DNA of 64,000 nt from NCBI RefSeq assembly GCF_025152575.1, contig NZ_CP102293.1:1550001-1614000 (forward strand), read 5' to 3'. Position numbers and translations under genes: made by a program. Shown here one piece after another: positions 16,928 through 26,090 of the stretch. Within the stretch, counting starts at the first letter, position 1. Each line of letters begins with the position of its first letter. Under the pieces are notes generated by a model that ran no database searches, had not been told where the DNA came from, and saw nothing but the letters and a program-made list of their open reading frames with translations. The stretch is from Subdoligranulum variabile (lineage in GTDB: Bacteria > Bacillota > Clostridia > Oscillospirales > Ruminococcaceae).

Positions 16928-17767
16928 TCACGCTTTGGCGATGAGTTCCTTGTAAATCTCTCCCTTGGAGAAGGGCGTGCCCGCGGCCGCCTGCTTCGTC
17001 GCTGCCGAGGGCGGCATGCCCCCCGCCAGCAGCGCTTTCGCCGCCGCTACCACGTCCTCCTTGGTGGGCTCGGCCTCCGTGGCCGCCGCGGCAGGGTCCG
17101 CCCCCGCCACCACCAGCACGTACTCTCCCCGCGGGTCGTGGTCTTTATAGTAGGCTGCCGCTTCCCCCAGGGTGGTCTTGACGATCTCCTCGTGGAGCTT
17201 GGTCAGCTCCCGGCACAGACTCACCGGCCGGTCGGCCCCGAACGCCGCCGTCAGGTCCTCCAGCGTGCCCCGCAGCTTGTGGGGCGCTTCATAGAACAGT
17301 ATGGTCCGGGTCTCCCCCTGCAAAGCAGCCAGCCGCTCCCGCCGCTCCCGCTTGGGCACCGGCAGAAATCCCTCAAAGACGAACCGCGCCGTGGGCTGCC
17401 CGCTGGCCGCCAGCGCCGTGATGCAGGCCGATGCCCCCGGCACCGGCACCACCCGGATCCCCCGGGCATGGGCTTCGGCTACGATCTGCTCGCCGGGATC
17501 GCTGATGCAGGGCATCCCCGCGTCACTGCACAGGGCGCAGTCTTCCCCCGCCTCGATGCGCTGCAGGATCGCCTCGCCGTGGTGCAGGGCGTGCTCATAG
17601 TAACTCACCAGCGGCTTTTTCAGCCCCAGATGGTTCAGCAGCCGCAGCGTCACGCGGGTATCCTCGGCGGCCACAAAATCCACCGCCCCGAACGTGGCCG
17701 CCACCCGCGGCGGCATGTCGTCCAGATTGCCGATGGGCGTCGCCACCAGATACAATGTCCCGGCCAA
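16928..17767 (-). CDS. rsmI: 16S rRNA 2'-O-ribose C1402 methyltransferase
   Basis: A 279-residue SAM-dependent tetrapyrrole-methylase-fold enzyme. It has 'GTLYLVATPIGNLDDMP' at the start, 'AAEDTRVTLRLLNHL', 'CSDAGMPCISDPG', 'PVPGASACITALAASG' and 'ILFYEAPHKLRGTL', all RsmI hallmarks. It 2'-O-methylates C1402 in the ribosomal P site. The TTG at 17767 is the best start: AAAGGGGG lies 7 bases upstream and the protein then begins right before the conserved 'AGTLYLVATPIGN'. The C-terminal ~50 residues are Ala-rich. It faces the ammonium transporter divergently. Confidence 0.92.
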   Translation of the reverse strand: MAGTLYLVATPIGNLDDMPPRVAATFGAVDFVAAEDTRVTLRLLNHLGLKKPLVSYYEHALHHGEAILQRIEAGEDCALCSDAGMPCISDPGEQIVAEAHARGIRVVPVPGASACITALAASGQPTARFVFEGFLPVPKRERRERLAALQGETRTILFYEAPHKLRGTLEDLTAAFGADRPVSLCRELTKLHEEIVKTTLGEAAAYYKDHDPRGEYVLVVAGADPAAAATEAEPTKEDVVAAAKALLAGGMPPSAATKQAAAGTPFSKGEIYKELIAKA

Positions 17768-17994
17768 AACAAGGCCCCCTTTGTTTCTATAATATTCTAT
17801 TATATCGAACCGGGACACCGTTGGCAAGGCAGCCGCCGAGACTTAAGAAAATAAACTGTACGCCATCTGCGGACGAAGAAAGCGGGGTAAGCACAAAAGA
17901 AAATGAAGTTTTTCTTCGGCATCCTGCCCAAAAACGGTGGAAAACCGCCGCCGCCGGACAGGCAAGGCTCCAAAAAAAGGCAAAAACGGCAATT

Positions 17995-18028
17995 TTGACT
18001 TGACCCGGCGCATAGGGTGTGGTAGCAT
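17995..18028 (+). promoter_or_regulatory. Promoter of amt
   Basis: TTGACC (18000-18005), a 17-base spacer and TAGCAT (18023-18028) form a good sigma-A promoter. A second TTGACT overlaps at 17995. Transcription would start near 18035, just ahead of the leader hairpin. Confidence 0.6.
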
Positions 18029-18053
18029 AAGCGCAACGAAACAAACGGCAAAG

Positions 18054-18089
18054 GCGCCGGACAGAAGAAATTCTGTCCGGCGCTTTTTT
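18054..18089 (+). terminator. Perfect terminator hairpin in the amt leader
   Basis: A 13-bp perfect stem (GCGCCGGACAGAA / TTCTGTCCGGCGC) with a GAAA tetraloop and a T6 run lies between the promoter and the amt start. Nothing upstream on the plus strand needs a terminator, so it either attenuates amt or ends a very short RNA. Confidence 0.75.
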
Positions 18090-18121
18090 CGGTTTGTGGG
18101 GTAATGAAAGGGGTTATGTGT

Positions 18122-19837
18122 ATGTACAACTCGGCAGACGTTACATGGACACTGGTTGCGGCGTTCATGGTCTTTTTCATGCAGGCAGGCTTCGCCCTCT
18201 GCGAAGCGGGCCTGACCCGTGCCAAAAACACCGGCAATATTCTGATGAAGAATATGATGGACTTTTGTATCGGAACGCCCTGCTACTGGCTGGTCGGCTT
18301 CGGTGTGATGTTTGCGGGCACCGGCGCCTTCATCGGCGGGTTTGACCCGTTCATCCAGGGCAGCTACGATTTCGGCGGCCTGCCCCTGTGGGTCTACGTG
18401 GTCTTCCAGACTGTGTTCTGCGCCACCGCCGCCACCATCGTCTCCGGCTCCATGGCAGAGCGCACCAAGTTCAGCGCCTACTGCCTCTACTCCGCCGCCA
18501 TCAGCCTCATCGTCTATCCCATCTCCGGTCACTGGATCTGGGGCGGCGGCTGGCTCAGCCAGCTGGGCTTCCATGACTTCGCCGGTTCCACGGCCGTCCA
18601 CTTCGTCGGCGGTGTCACCGCCTGCCTGGGCGCCTGGATGCTCGGCCCCCGTATCGGCAAGTACGGCAAGGACGGCAAGGCCCGCGCCATCCCCGGCCAC
18701 AACCTGACCGCCATGGCTTTGGGCGTCTTCATCCTCTGGTTCTGCTGGTTCGGCTTCAACGGCGGCTCCACCGTCTCCATGACCGGTGACGACACCATGG
18801 TCTCCGCCGGCCTCATCTGCTTCAACACCAACCTGGCCGCCGCCCTCGCTACCTGCGCGGCCCTCATCACCACCTGGGTGCGCTACGGCAAACCCGATGT
18901 CTCCCTGACCTTCAACGGCGCGCTGGCCGGCCTCGTCGCCATCACCGCCGGCTGTGACATGGTGGATCCCTTCGGTGCCGCCATCATCGGCATCGTCGCC
19001 GGCGTCCTCTGCGTCTTCTCCGTGGAGTTCTTCGACAACGTGGCCAAGATCGATGACCCCGTGGGTGCGGTCTCCGTCCACTGCGTCAACGGCGCCTGGG
19101 GCACTCTCGCCACCGGCCTGTTCTCCACCAGCCAGGGCGTCTTCTACGGCCACGGCTTCTCCTTCTTCGGCATCCAGGTGCTGGGCCTGGTCAGCGTGCT
19201 GGTCTGGGTCCTGGTCTCCATGTTCATCATCTTCACCCTCATCAAGAAGACCGTCGGCCTGCGCGTCACCCAGCAGGAAGAGATCGACGGCCTGGATATG
19301 CACGAGCATGGCCTCACCAGCGCCTACGCCGGTTTTGCCATCAGCGATGCTACCTACGCTGAACTGGATGTGAACGAAAACACCGACCTGGGCGAGGACG
19401 ATCTCGCCAAGGCCAGCCCCGCCCAGGTGGCGGCGGCCGTCAAGGTCCAGAAAGAAGCGCCTCTGCCGGCGGATCTGGATTCCGGCATGCACAAGGTTTC
19501 CATCATCGTCCAGCTGGCCAAGTTCGACGCCCTGAAGCAAGCACTCAACCGCGTCGGCGTCACCGGTATGACGGTCACCCAGGTCATGGGCTGCGGCCTC
19601 CAGAAGGGCAGCGGTGAGAAATACCGCGGCGCCGAAGTGGATGCCACCCTGCTCCCCAAGGTCAAGGTGGAAGTGGTCATCAGCAAGATCCCCGTGGATA
19701 CCATCATCGATGCGGCCACCAAGGCACTGTACACCGGCCACATCGGCGACGGCAAGATCTTCGTCTACAACGTGGCGAAGGTCGTCAAGGTCCGCACCGG
19801 CGAGCAGGATTACGCCGCCCTGCAGGACGTGGAATAA
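18122..19837 (+). CDS. amt: Ammonium transporter fused to a C-terminal PII domain
   Basis: A 571-residue protein. Residues ~1-400 are a complete Amt/MEP channel with about 11 helices; 'STAVHFVGGV' and 'SVHCVNGAWGTL' supply the twin pore histidines, and 'WFCWFGFNGGST' is conserved. A charged linker follows. Residues ~453-571 are a GlnB-type PII domain: 'HKVSIIVQLAKFDALKQALNRV', a T-loop 'GEKYRGAEVDATLLPKVKVE' and 'GDGKIFVYNVAKVVKVRTGE'. PII senses ATP/ADP and 2-oxoglutarate and plugs Amt; fusion makes this gating intramolecular. The Tyr uridylylated in E. coli GlnB is Val here. The ATG at 18122 is placed by AAAGGGG upstream. Confidence 0.93.
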   Translation: MYNSADVTWTLVAAFMVFFMQAGFALCEAGLTRAKNTGNILMKNMMDFCIGTPCYWLVGFGVMFAGTGAFIGGFDPFIQGSYDFGGLPLWVYVVFQTVFCATAATIVSGSMAERTKFSAYCLYSAAISLIVYPISGHWIWGGGWLSQLGFHDFAGSTAVHFVGGVTACLGAWMLGPRIGKYGKDGKARAIPGHNLTAMALGVFILWFCWFGFNGGSTVSMTGDDTMVSAGLICFNTNLAAALATCAALITTWVRYGKPDVSLTFNGALAGLVAITAGCDMVDPFGAAIIGIVAGVLCVFSVEFFDNVAKIDDPVGAVSVHCVNGAWGTLATGLFSTSQGVFYGHGFSFFGIQVLGLVSVLVWVLVSMFIIFTLIKKTVGLRVTQQEEIDGLDMHEHGLTSAYAGFAISDATYAELDVNENTDLGEDDLAKASPAQVAAAVKVQKEAPLPADLDSGMHKVSIIVQLAKFDALKQALNRVGVTGMTVTQVMGCGLQKGSGEKYRGAEVDATLLPKVKVEVVISKIPVDTIIDAATKALYTGHIGDGKIFVYNVAKVVKVRTGEQDYAALQDVE

Positions 19838-19866
19838 AGGTTTCTCCCATAGAACATACAGTGACA

Positions 19867-19895
19867 GGGGCAGCCCAAACGGGCTGCCCCTGTTG
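19867..19895 (+). terminator. Terminator of amt
   Basis: A 10-bp perfect stem GGGGCAGCCC/GGGCTGCCCC with loop AAAC, followed by an imperfect T-rich tail, sits between the convergent amt and lipoprotein genes. Confidence 0.65.
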
Positions 19896-19919
19896 CTTGT
19901 TACTATATAAAGGTAGCGC

Positions 19920-20426
19920 TCAGTCGGTGAGCACCTCGTTCATGGCGTCCAGCTGGTCGGGCACTTCCGTCAGGTCCATGGCGGCAAAATCCGCCGTCAC
20001 CCCGGCGTCGTCCAGCAGCCCCTGCTGGGCCGACGGGTCCTCGCAGATGCCCTGGGCGCAGGTGTACACCCCCGGCCAGTTGGCATCCATGGTGGCCTGG
20101 TCGTCGCTGCTCAGGGCGTCCTGCCAGACCTGGGTCTCCCCGGCCAGGTCCTCCGGCACCGAATCCCCTGCCAGGAACACCACCAGATCCGCCGCCGCAA
20201 TGGCCGTCTTCAGGCTGCCCCCGGCGGAATCCACCTCGTAGGCGATGCAGCCGTTGAGCACCACCGTCAGCCGCTGGGTCTTCACCGCCGCCACCTGCTC
20301 CGGCGTGGCTGTGGCCGCCGTCTCGGTGGTGGCCGCCGCCGTCTCCGCCGTGGAAGCCGCCGGTGCCCCGGCACATCCCGCCAGCAAAAGACACCCCGCC
20401 AGCAGGCCCCAGATTTTGCGCATCAT
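19920..20426 (-). CDS. Small lipoprotein of unknown function
   Basis: A 168-residue protein with a lipoprotein signal 'MMRKIWGLLAGCLLLAGC', lipobox Cys18, and an Ala/Thr-rich tether. The folded part begins around 'QRLTVVLNGCIAYEVDSAGG'. No known domain is recognised. Two further cysteines in 'VYTCAQGICED' could form a disulfide. The ATG at 20426 follows GGGAGGGG. It is convergent with amt and stands alone. Confidence 0.75.
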   Translation of the reverse strand: MMRKIWGLLAGCLLLAGCAGAPAASTAETAAATTETAATATPEQVAAVKTQRLTVVLNGCIAYEVDSAGGSLKTAIAAADLVVFLAGDSVPEDLAGETQVWQDALSSDDQATMDANWPGVYTCAQGICEDPSAQQGLLDDAGVTADFAAMDLTEVPDQLDAMNEVLTD

Positions 20427-20596
20427 ACAAATCCCCTCCCGTGTTCCCATACTATGACGGGGGCCGCCGCCCCTCCACCAATATACCCCGAAAATTCTCA
20501 CTTTGCAACTTGCCCCCCGCGGGCATTTGCGGTAGAATGAATACAGAACACCGCGCCCCCGGGCGCATTTCCGTGAATAGAGGGAGAAAATGACGT

Positions 20597-21895
20597 ATGA
20601 TCGACGATTTGTTTGAATTTTTGCAGGAGGGTGTGACCCCCTACCACGCGGCGGCCACGGCGGCCGCCTGGCTGGAGGCCGCGGGCTTCACCCGGCTGGA
20701 GGAGGCCGATTACTGGAACCTGGAACCGGGCAAGGGGTACTACATCCTGCGCAACGGTTCCGCCGTGGTGGCCTGGCGCATCCCCGACCATGCCATCGGC
20801 GGGTGGCGGATCACCGCCAGCCACAGCGACGCCCCGGGCTGGAAGATCAAGTCCGACGCCGTGACGAACGACGGCTGCCGCCGCCTGAGTGTGGAGGGCT
20901 ACGGCGGCATGAACATGGCCTCCTGGCTGGACCGTCCCCTGACGGTGGCAGGCCGGGTGCTGGTGCGCACCGAAGATGGGGTGGAGACCCGCCTGGTCCA
21001 CTTTGACCGGGACCTGCTGGTGATCCCCTCCCTGGCCATCCACATGCAGCGGAACGTGAACAAGGGCCACGAGTACAACCCCCAGATCGACATGCAGCCC
21101 CTGTGGGGCCCCGAGGGGAGCCGCAGCCTCACCGACCTGCTCTGCGAGGCGCTGGGCGTGGCCGCCGAGGACATCCTCGACCGGGATCTCCAGCTGGTGA
21201 CCCGCCAGGCCCCCACCCAGATCGGCCCCGACGGGGAGTATTTCCTGGCCCCCCGCATCGACGACCTGGAATGCGCCGCCACCACCCTGCTGGGCTTCAT
21301 CGACGCGGCCGCCGAGACGGACAGCGCCTGCGCCCCCGTCTGGGCCATGCTGGACAACGAGGAGGTGGGTTCCTCCAGCCGCCAGGGCGCCCAGAGCAGC
21401 TTTTTGCGGGACGTGCTGGACCGGATCCTGGAATCCATCCCCCACAGCGCCCAGATGGAACACCGGGCGCTGGCCAACAGTTTCCTGCTCAGCGCCGACA
21501 ACGGCCACGCCACCCATCCCAATTTCCCCGCCAAGAGCGACCCGGCAGCCCCCGTGCGGCTGGGCGGCGGCGTGCTGCTGAAATACAACGCCAGCCAGAA
21601 ATACACCACCAACGCTTTGAGCGGCGGCATCTTCCGGGCCATCTGCGAGAAGGCCGGGGTGAAGGTGCAGACCTTCACCAACCGCGCCGACGAGGCGGGC
21701 GGCAGCACCCTGGGCAATCTCCAGAGCCACAGCTTGCCCATCCCCATGGCGGACATCGGCCTGCCCCAGCTGGCCATGCACTCCGCCGTGGAGACCGCCG
21801 CGGTGTCCGACGCCGAGGCCATGGTCAGGGCGGTGGCGGCCTTCTACCGGGTGCATCTGCGGGCGCTGGGCGACGGCGTCTATACCCTGGAATGA
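20597..21895 (+). CDS. apeB: M18-family aminopeptidase
   Basis: A 432-residue aspartyl-aminopeptidase-like enzyme (M18) of the usual length. The binuclear metal site is visible as 'ASHSDAPGWKIK', 'IDDLECA', 'MLDNEEVGSSSRQGAQS' with the catalytic Glu pair, and the C-terminal 'LPIPMADIGLPQLAMHS' His. 'SADNGHATHPNF' is also conserved. It removes N-terminal, often acidic, residues from peptides in the cytosol. Its stop overlaps the next start as ATGA, so gluQ is translationally coupled. Confidence 0.92.
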   Translation: MIDDLFEFLQEGVTPYHAAATAAAWLEAAGFTRLEEADYWNLEPGKGYYILRNGSAVVAWRIPDHAIGGWRITASHSDAPGWKIKSDAVTNDGCRRLSVEGYGGMNMASWLDRPLTVAGRVLVRTEDGVETRLVHFDRDLLVIPSLAIHMQRNVNKGHEYNPQIDMQPLWGPEGSRSLTDLLCEALGVAAEDILDRDLQLVTRQAPTQIGPDGEYFLAPRIDDLECAATTLLGFIDAAAETDSACAPVWAMLDNEEVGSSSRQGAQSSFLRDVLDRILESIPHSAQMEHRALANSFLLSADNGHATHPNFPAKSDPAAPVRLGGGVLLKYNASQKYTTNALSGGIFRAICEKAGVKVQTFTNRADEAGGSTLGNLQSHSLPIPMADIGLPQLAMHSAVETAAVSDAEAMVRAVAAFYRVHLRALGDGVYTLE

Positions 21896-22812
21896 CCACC
21901 GGACGGTACGCCCCCAGTCCCAGCGGACGGATGCACCTGGGGAATCTGCTCTGCTGTCTGCTGGCCTGGCTCAGCGCCAAAAGCAAAGGCGGGCAGGTGC
22001 TGCTGCGCATCGAGGACCTGGACACCCAGCGGTGTCCCCGGGTCTACGCCGACGCCATCATGGACGATCTGCAGTGGCTGGGCCTGGCCGCCGACGGCCC
22101 CGAACCGCCGGTCTACCAGAGCGAGCGGTCGGAGATTTATCAGTACTATTATAACAAGCTGGCCGACCGGGGGCTGGTCTATCCCTGCTTTTGCAGCCGC
22201 AGCCAGCTCCACGCCGCCAGCGCCCCCCACCGCAGCGACGGCCAGGTGGTCTACGCCGGTACCTGCCGGAATTTGACGCCGGAACAGGTGGCGGAAAAGG
22301 CAAAAACCCGCGCCCCCGCCTGGCGGGTGCAGGTGCCCGACGAGGTCATCGGCTTCACCGACGGCCACATGGGCTACTATGCCGAAAATCTCGCCCGGGA
22401 CTGCGGCGACTTCTACCTGCGCCGGGCGGACGGGGTGTTTGCCTACCAGCTGGCCGTCGTCGTGGACGACGCCCTCATGGGGGTCACCGAGGTGGTGCGG
22501 GGGAGTGACCTGCTCTCCAGCACGCCCCGGCAGCTCTGGCTCTACCGGGAACTGGGGCTCACGGCCCCTCGCTTTTACCATCTGCCCCTGCTGCTGGCCG
22601 CCGACGGACGGCGGCTCTCCAAGCGGGACGGGGACCAGAGCCTCGAACATCTGCGGGCCAGGTATGCCCCCGAGGAAGTGGTGGGCAAGCTGGCCTACGC
22701 CTGCGGTTTGCAGGACACACCCCGCCCCGCCGCCCCGGCGGATCTGGTGGCCGGGTTTACCTGGGAACGTCTGCCAAAACACGACATCCTTTTGCCGGAA
22801 AACCTGTTTTAA
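21892..22812 (+). CDS. gluQ: Glutamyl-Q tRNA(Asp) synthetase
   Basis: A 306-residue truncated GluRS-like enzyme without an anticodon-binding domain. It shows 'GRYAPSPSGRMHLGNL' (HIGH-type motif), 'LLRIEDLDTQR', a zinc site 'YPCFCSRSQL...YAGTC', 'YQLAVVVDDALMGVTEVVRG' and 'RLSKRDGDQSL' (KMSKS equivalent). It attaches glutamate to queuosine at position 34 of tRNA-Asp. The start overlaps the aminopeptidase stop (ATGA). Queuosine synthesis genes are not in the window. Confidence 0.92.
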   Translation: MTTGRYAPSPSGRMHLGNLLCCLLAWLSAKSKGGQVLLRIEDLDTQRCPRVYADAIMDDLQWLGLAADGPEPPVYQSERSEIYQYYYNKLADRGLVYPCFCSRSQLHAASAPHRSDGQVVYAGTCRNLTPEQVAEKAKTRAPAWRVQVPDEVIGFTDGHMGYYAENLARDCGDFYLRRADGVFAYQLAVVVDDALMGVTEVVRGSDLLSSTPRQLWLYRELGLTAPRFYHLPLLLAADGRRLSKRDGDQSLEHLRARYAPEEVVGKLAYACGLQDTPRPAAPADLVAGFTWERLPKHDILLPENLF

Positions 22813-22867
22813 TGGGGGAAAGGGCTGAGAAAGCACCCTCTTCGCAAAAACAAAGGAGTTCTCCACC

Positions 22868-25438
22868 ATGCAACGCTATGAAATCACCGGTATGAGCTGC
22901 GCGGCTTGCGCCAGTCATGTGGAAAAAGCCGTGGCGGCGGTGCCCGGCGTGCAGTCGGTGTCGGTCAGTCTGCTGACCCACTCGATGCAGGTCGAAACCG
23001 TCCCCGATGCCGACGAAATCACCTTACAGAAACGCATCTGCCGGGCGGTGGAGGCCGCCGGCTACGGCGCCGCGCCCGCCGACGATTCGATGGACGGCGC
23101 TCTGGACGACACCGAGACCCCCCGCCTGAAAAAACGGCTGGTGCAGAGCCTCTGTTTCCTGGTGCCGCTGATGTACCTTTCCATGGGGCATATGATCGGC
23201 CTGCCCCTGCCGCCCTTTTTGGAAGGGGGCGGCCCCGGCGCGCTGGTCTACGGTCTTTTGCAGCTGGCGCTGACTTTGCCGGTCTGCTGGATCAACCGGG
23301 CGTTCTTTGTCAGCGGCTGGAACGGTCTGCGCACCAAAGCCCCCGGCATGGATACCCTGGTATCGCTCGGCGCCGGGGCGGCCCTGGTCTACGGGGTCTT
23401 TGCCCTGGCCATGATGGGCGCCGGGCTGGCCTCCGGCGACGAGGCCCTGGTGCTCCAGTACCGCCACGACCTCTATTTTGAGTCGGCGGCCATGATCCTG
23501 ACCCTCATCACGGTGGGCAAGACGCTGGAAGCCTACAGCAAGGGCCGCACCACCGACGCCCTGAAAAGTCTTATGCAGCTGGCCCCCCAGACCGCCACGG
23601 TGCTGCGGGAGGGTCAGCCCGTCACGGTGCCGGTGAGTGAGGTGGCGGTGGGGGACATCTTCCTGGTGAAACCCGGCGAGGCCATCCCGGTGGACGGCAC
23701 GGTGGCGGAGGGCGTGTCCAGCGTCAACGAGGCCGCCCTCACCGGCGAGAGCATGCCGGTGGACAAGTTCCCCGGCTCCCCGGTGAGCGCCGCCACCATC
23801 AACCAGAACGGCGCCCTGACCTGCCGCGCTGAGCGCGTCGGGCAGGATACGACCCTCTCCCAGGTCATCCGCCTGGTGCGGGACGCCGCCGCCACCAAGG
23901 CCCCCCTGGCCAAGACCGCCGACAAGGTGTCGGGCATCTTTGTGCCCGCCGTCATGGCCATCGCGGCGGTGACCTTCCTCGTCTGGCTGCTGCTGGGCCA
24001 GACCTTCGCTTACGCGCTGGCCCGGGGCATCTCGGTGCTGGTCATCAGCTGCCCCTGCGCCCTGGGGCTTGCCACCCCCGTGGCCATCATGGTGGGCAGC
24101 GGCGTGGGCGCCAAGCACGGCATCTTGTTTAAAACCGCCGCCAGCCTGGAGACCACCGGCTACACCGACACGGTACTGCTGGACAAGACCGGCACCATCA
24201 CCACCGGCGAGCCCAGCGTGGTGCAGATCGTGGGCACCCGCCGCGTGCCGGAAAAGTTCCTTCTCAGCATGGCGGCGGGGCTGGAACTGCGCAGCGAACA
24301 TCCCCTGGCCCGGGCCATTCTCCAGCGGGCCGAACAGGACAAGATCAAGTATACGGCGGTGGCCGCCTTTGAGGCCGTCCCCGGTCAGGGCCTGCGGGGC
24401 AAGGTGGCCGGCAAGGTCATCGCCGGCGGCAACGCCGACTTCATCCGCACCACCTGCGTGCTGCCCCCCGATCTGGAGGAAGCCGGGCAGCAGATGAGCA
24501 AAAACGGCATCACGCCGCTCTATTTCTCCCTGGCGGGCAGCCCGGCGGGGGTCATCGGCGTCTCCGACGTGGTGAAAAAGACCTCGGCAGGGGCCATCGC
24601 CCAGATGAAGGCCCTGGGCCTCAACGTGGTGCTCCTCACCGGCGACAACGAAGCCACCGCCCGGCACATCGGCTCCATGGTGGGGCTGGATGCCCGCCAT
24701 GTGGTGGCGGGGGTTCTCCCCGCGGGCAAGGAGCAGGAGGTCCGCCGCTGGCAGAAGAAGGGCCGGGTGGCCATGGTGGGGGACGGCATCAACGACGCCC
24801 CCGCCCTGACCCGGGCCGAGACCGGCATTGCCATCGGCGCCGGGGCCGACGTAGCCCTGGACGCCGCCGACGTGGTGCTGGTGCGCAGCGACCTGGTGGA
24901 TGTGCCGGCGGCCGTGCGGTTGTCCCGGGCGGTGGTACGCAACATCCACGAGAACCTTTTCTGGGCGTTCTTCTATAACGCCATCTGCATTCCCCTGGCG
25001 GCGGGGGTCTTCACGGGGCTGGGCATCACCCTCAACCCCATGATCGCCTCGGCAGCCATGAGCCTTTCCAGCATCTGCGTGGTGGGCAACGCCCTGCGGC
25101 TCAATACCCTGGATCCCCGCAGCGCCGACCGCGACGCCCCGCCCAAACACAAGGCACCGCCCCGTCAGGCCCCGGCTCCCGCCCCGGCCTGTCCGGCGGC
25201 CTGCCCGGTACAGGAGGTAAAAACCATGACAAAGACCATCCATATTGAGGGCATGATGTGTGCCCACTGTGAAGCCACCGTGAAGAAGGCCCTGGAAGCC
25301 CTGGACGGGGTGGCCTCTGCCGCCGTCAGCCACGAGGCGGGCACGGCGGTGGTGACGCTGACCCATGCAGTGGACGACGCTGCCCTGAAAGCCGCGGTGG
25401 AGGCCAAGGACTACACCGTGGTGGGCATCGACGGATGA
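22868..25438 (+). CDS. copA: Cu+-exporting P1B-type ATPase with N- and C-terminal HMA domains
   Basis: An 856-residue P1B ATPase. Residues 1-65 form an HMA domain ([13 protein letters not shown]). The core has the actuator 'TGES', TM6 'CPCALG', phosphorylation motif 'DKTGTIT', 'SEHPLA', '[10 protein letters not shown]', and TM7/TM8 residues 'FYNAICIP' and 'MSLSSICV' that fit Cu+ specificity. After a Pro/Ala/Lys linker with Cys residues ([12 protein letters not shown]), residues 787-856 form a second HMA domain ([10 protein letters not shown]). Immediately before Met787 lies AGGAGGT with a 7-base gap to ATG (25226), an apparent internal translation start that would yield a free 70-residue CopZ-like chaperone. 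Overlaps acyP by ATGA. Confidence 0.93.
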   Translation: MQRYEITGMSCAACASHVEKAVAAVPGVQSVSVSLLTHSMQVETVPDADEITLQKRICRAVEAAGYGAAPADDSMDGALDDTETPRLKKRLVQSLCFLVPLMYLSMGHMIGLPLPPFLEGGGPGALVYGLLQLALTLPVCWINRAFFVSGWNGLRTKAPGMDTLVSLGAGAALVYGVFALAMMGAGLASGDEALVLQYRHDLYFESAAMILTLITVGKTLEAYSKGRTTDALKSLMQLAPQTATVLREGQPVTVPVSEVAVGDIFLVKPGEAIPVDGTVAEGVSSVNEAALTGESMPVDKFPGSPVSAATINQNGALTCRAERVGQDTTLSQVIRLVRDAAATKAPLAKTADKVSGIFVPAVMAIAAVTFLVWLLLGQTFAYALARGISVLVISCPCALGLATPVAIMVGSGVGAKHGILFKTAASLETTGYTDTVLLDKTGTITTGEPSVVQIVGTRRVPEKFLLSMAAGLELRSEHPLARAILQRAEQDKIKYTAVAAFEAVPGQGLRGKVAGKVIAGGNADFIRTTCVLPPDLEEAGQQMSKNGITPLYFSLAGSPAGVIGVSDVVKKTSAGAIAQMKALGLNVVLLTGDNEATARHIGSMVGLDARHVVAGVLPAGKEQEVRRWQKKGRVAMVGDGINDAPALTRAETGIAIGAGADVALDAADVVLVRSDLVDVPAAVRLSRAVVRNIHENLFWAFFYNAICIPLAAGVFTGLGITLNPMIASAAMSLSSICVVGNALRLNTLDPRSADRDAPPKHKAPPRQAPAPAPACPAACPVQEVKTMTKTIHIEGMMCAHCEATVKKALEALDGVASAAVSHEAGTAVVTLTHAVDDAALKAAVEAKDYTVVGIDG
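25226..25438 (+). CDS. copZ: Putative internal in-frame start: free CopZ-like copper chaperone
   Basis: In frame within copA, ATG 25226 has a near-perfect ribosome-binding site (AGGAGGT at 25212-25218, 7-base spacing). The 70-residue product '[20 protein letters not shown]...' is a complete HMA/CopZ domain with CxxC. The signal is stronger than that of many real starts here. Either two proteins are made from one frame, or a separate copZ was fused and its site kept. Expression is inferred. Confidence 0.5.
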   Translation: MTKTIHIEGMMCAHCEATVKKALEALDGVASAAVSHEAGTAVVTLTHAVDDAALKAAVEAKDYTVVGIDG

Positions 25439-25719
25439 GCGCGGTACGCCGCCGCTGGCGGTTCGAGGGCCGGGTGCAGGGGGTAGGGTTCCGGTATTTT
25501 GCCACCTGCGCGGCCCAGAAGCTGGGTCTCACGGGCTGGGTGGCCAACAACTGGGACGGCAGCGTCACCCTGGAGGCCCAGGGCGAACCGGCCCAGCTGG
25601 AAAAGCTGGTGCCCATCATCGAGCGCACCTGCCGCTGGGGACGCATCGAGGGCATGACGGTGAAAAACCTCCCCCTGGAAGAACACGAGTACGGCTTCGA
25701 GGAGCGCAGCGGGGACTAG
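25435..25719 (+). CDS. acyP: Acylphosphatase
   Basis: A 94-residue acylphosphatase with '[18 protein letters not shown]' (catalytic Arg) and '[18 protein letters not shown]' (catalytic Asn), the two family hallmarks. It hydrolyses acyl phosphates such as carbamoyl- or glyceroyl-phosphate. It overlaps copA by ATGA, so it is the last gene of that operon. Confidence 0.92.
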   Translation: MSAVRRRWRFEGRVQGVGFRYFATCAAQKLGLTGWVANNWDGSVTLEAQGEPAQLEKLVPIIERTCRWGRIEGMTVKNLPLEEHEYGFEERSGD

Positions 25720-25722
25720 TGT

Positions 25723-25748
25723 GTTACTTTCTTTATAAAGAAAGTAAC
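25723..25748. repeat. 26-bp palindrome related to the CTTTGCAAAG family
   Basis: A perfect palindrome with core CTTTATAAAG directly after the acyP stop, followed by CAAAGAAATTTTAACC as in the other copies. It has no attached terminator hairpin and lies at the edge of the A+T-rich island. Confidence 0.65.
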
Positions 25749-25992
25749 CAAAGAAATTTTAACCATTTGTCCGGGAAGGAGCGGTGGCAAGAGGCATTCC
25801 GCCTTCCTGCTGCAGTGAACGTCTTCCTGTGAGAAAACACCAACCACCAACGCACGGGCGACTGTCGGCGGAAGCCGTGTAAAGAAGTTACGCTTACTGT
25901 GCTGCTGGAAAGTATGCGGATTTTCTGCGAGATGTTACACGTTTGCCTTCAATAAAAGCGCAGTAGTGTGATGCCATTTTTTGTAGTATCAA
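25749..25992. other. Gene-free island boundary
   Basis: No gene is recognised between the palindrome and the island promoter. Base composition shifts here from GC-rich to A+T-richer, marking the left edge of the glycosyltransferase island. No integrase or clear direct repeat is visible. Confidence 0.4.
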
Positions 25993-26021
25993 TTGAACTG
26001 TAAAACAAAACGTAGTATACT
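25993..26021 (+). promoter_or_regulatory. Promoter of the glycosyltransferase island
   Basis: TTGAAC (25993-25998), 17-base spacer and TATACT (26016-26021) lie about 70 bases upstream of the first gene start. Confidence 0.6.
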
Positions 26022-26090
26022 CTAAAATGTGTTGCGTTCTGTGAAATACGGAACTTCAGCACAGAAAAATTGACAGGTAAGGAGCCTACT

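Noticed and set aside
17843..19741. 632-codon frame antisense to amt
   Set aside because: It is antisense along the Amt-PII gene and runs through the amt promoter and terminator hairpin.
23024..25366. 780-codon open frame antisense to copA
   Set aside because: It mirrors the copA codon bias and has no recognisable domain; the plus strand has a full ATPase.
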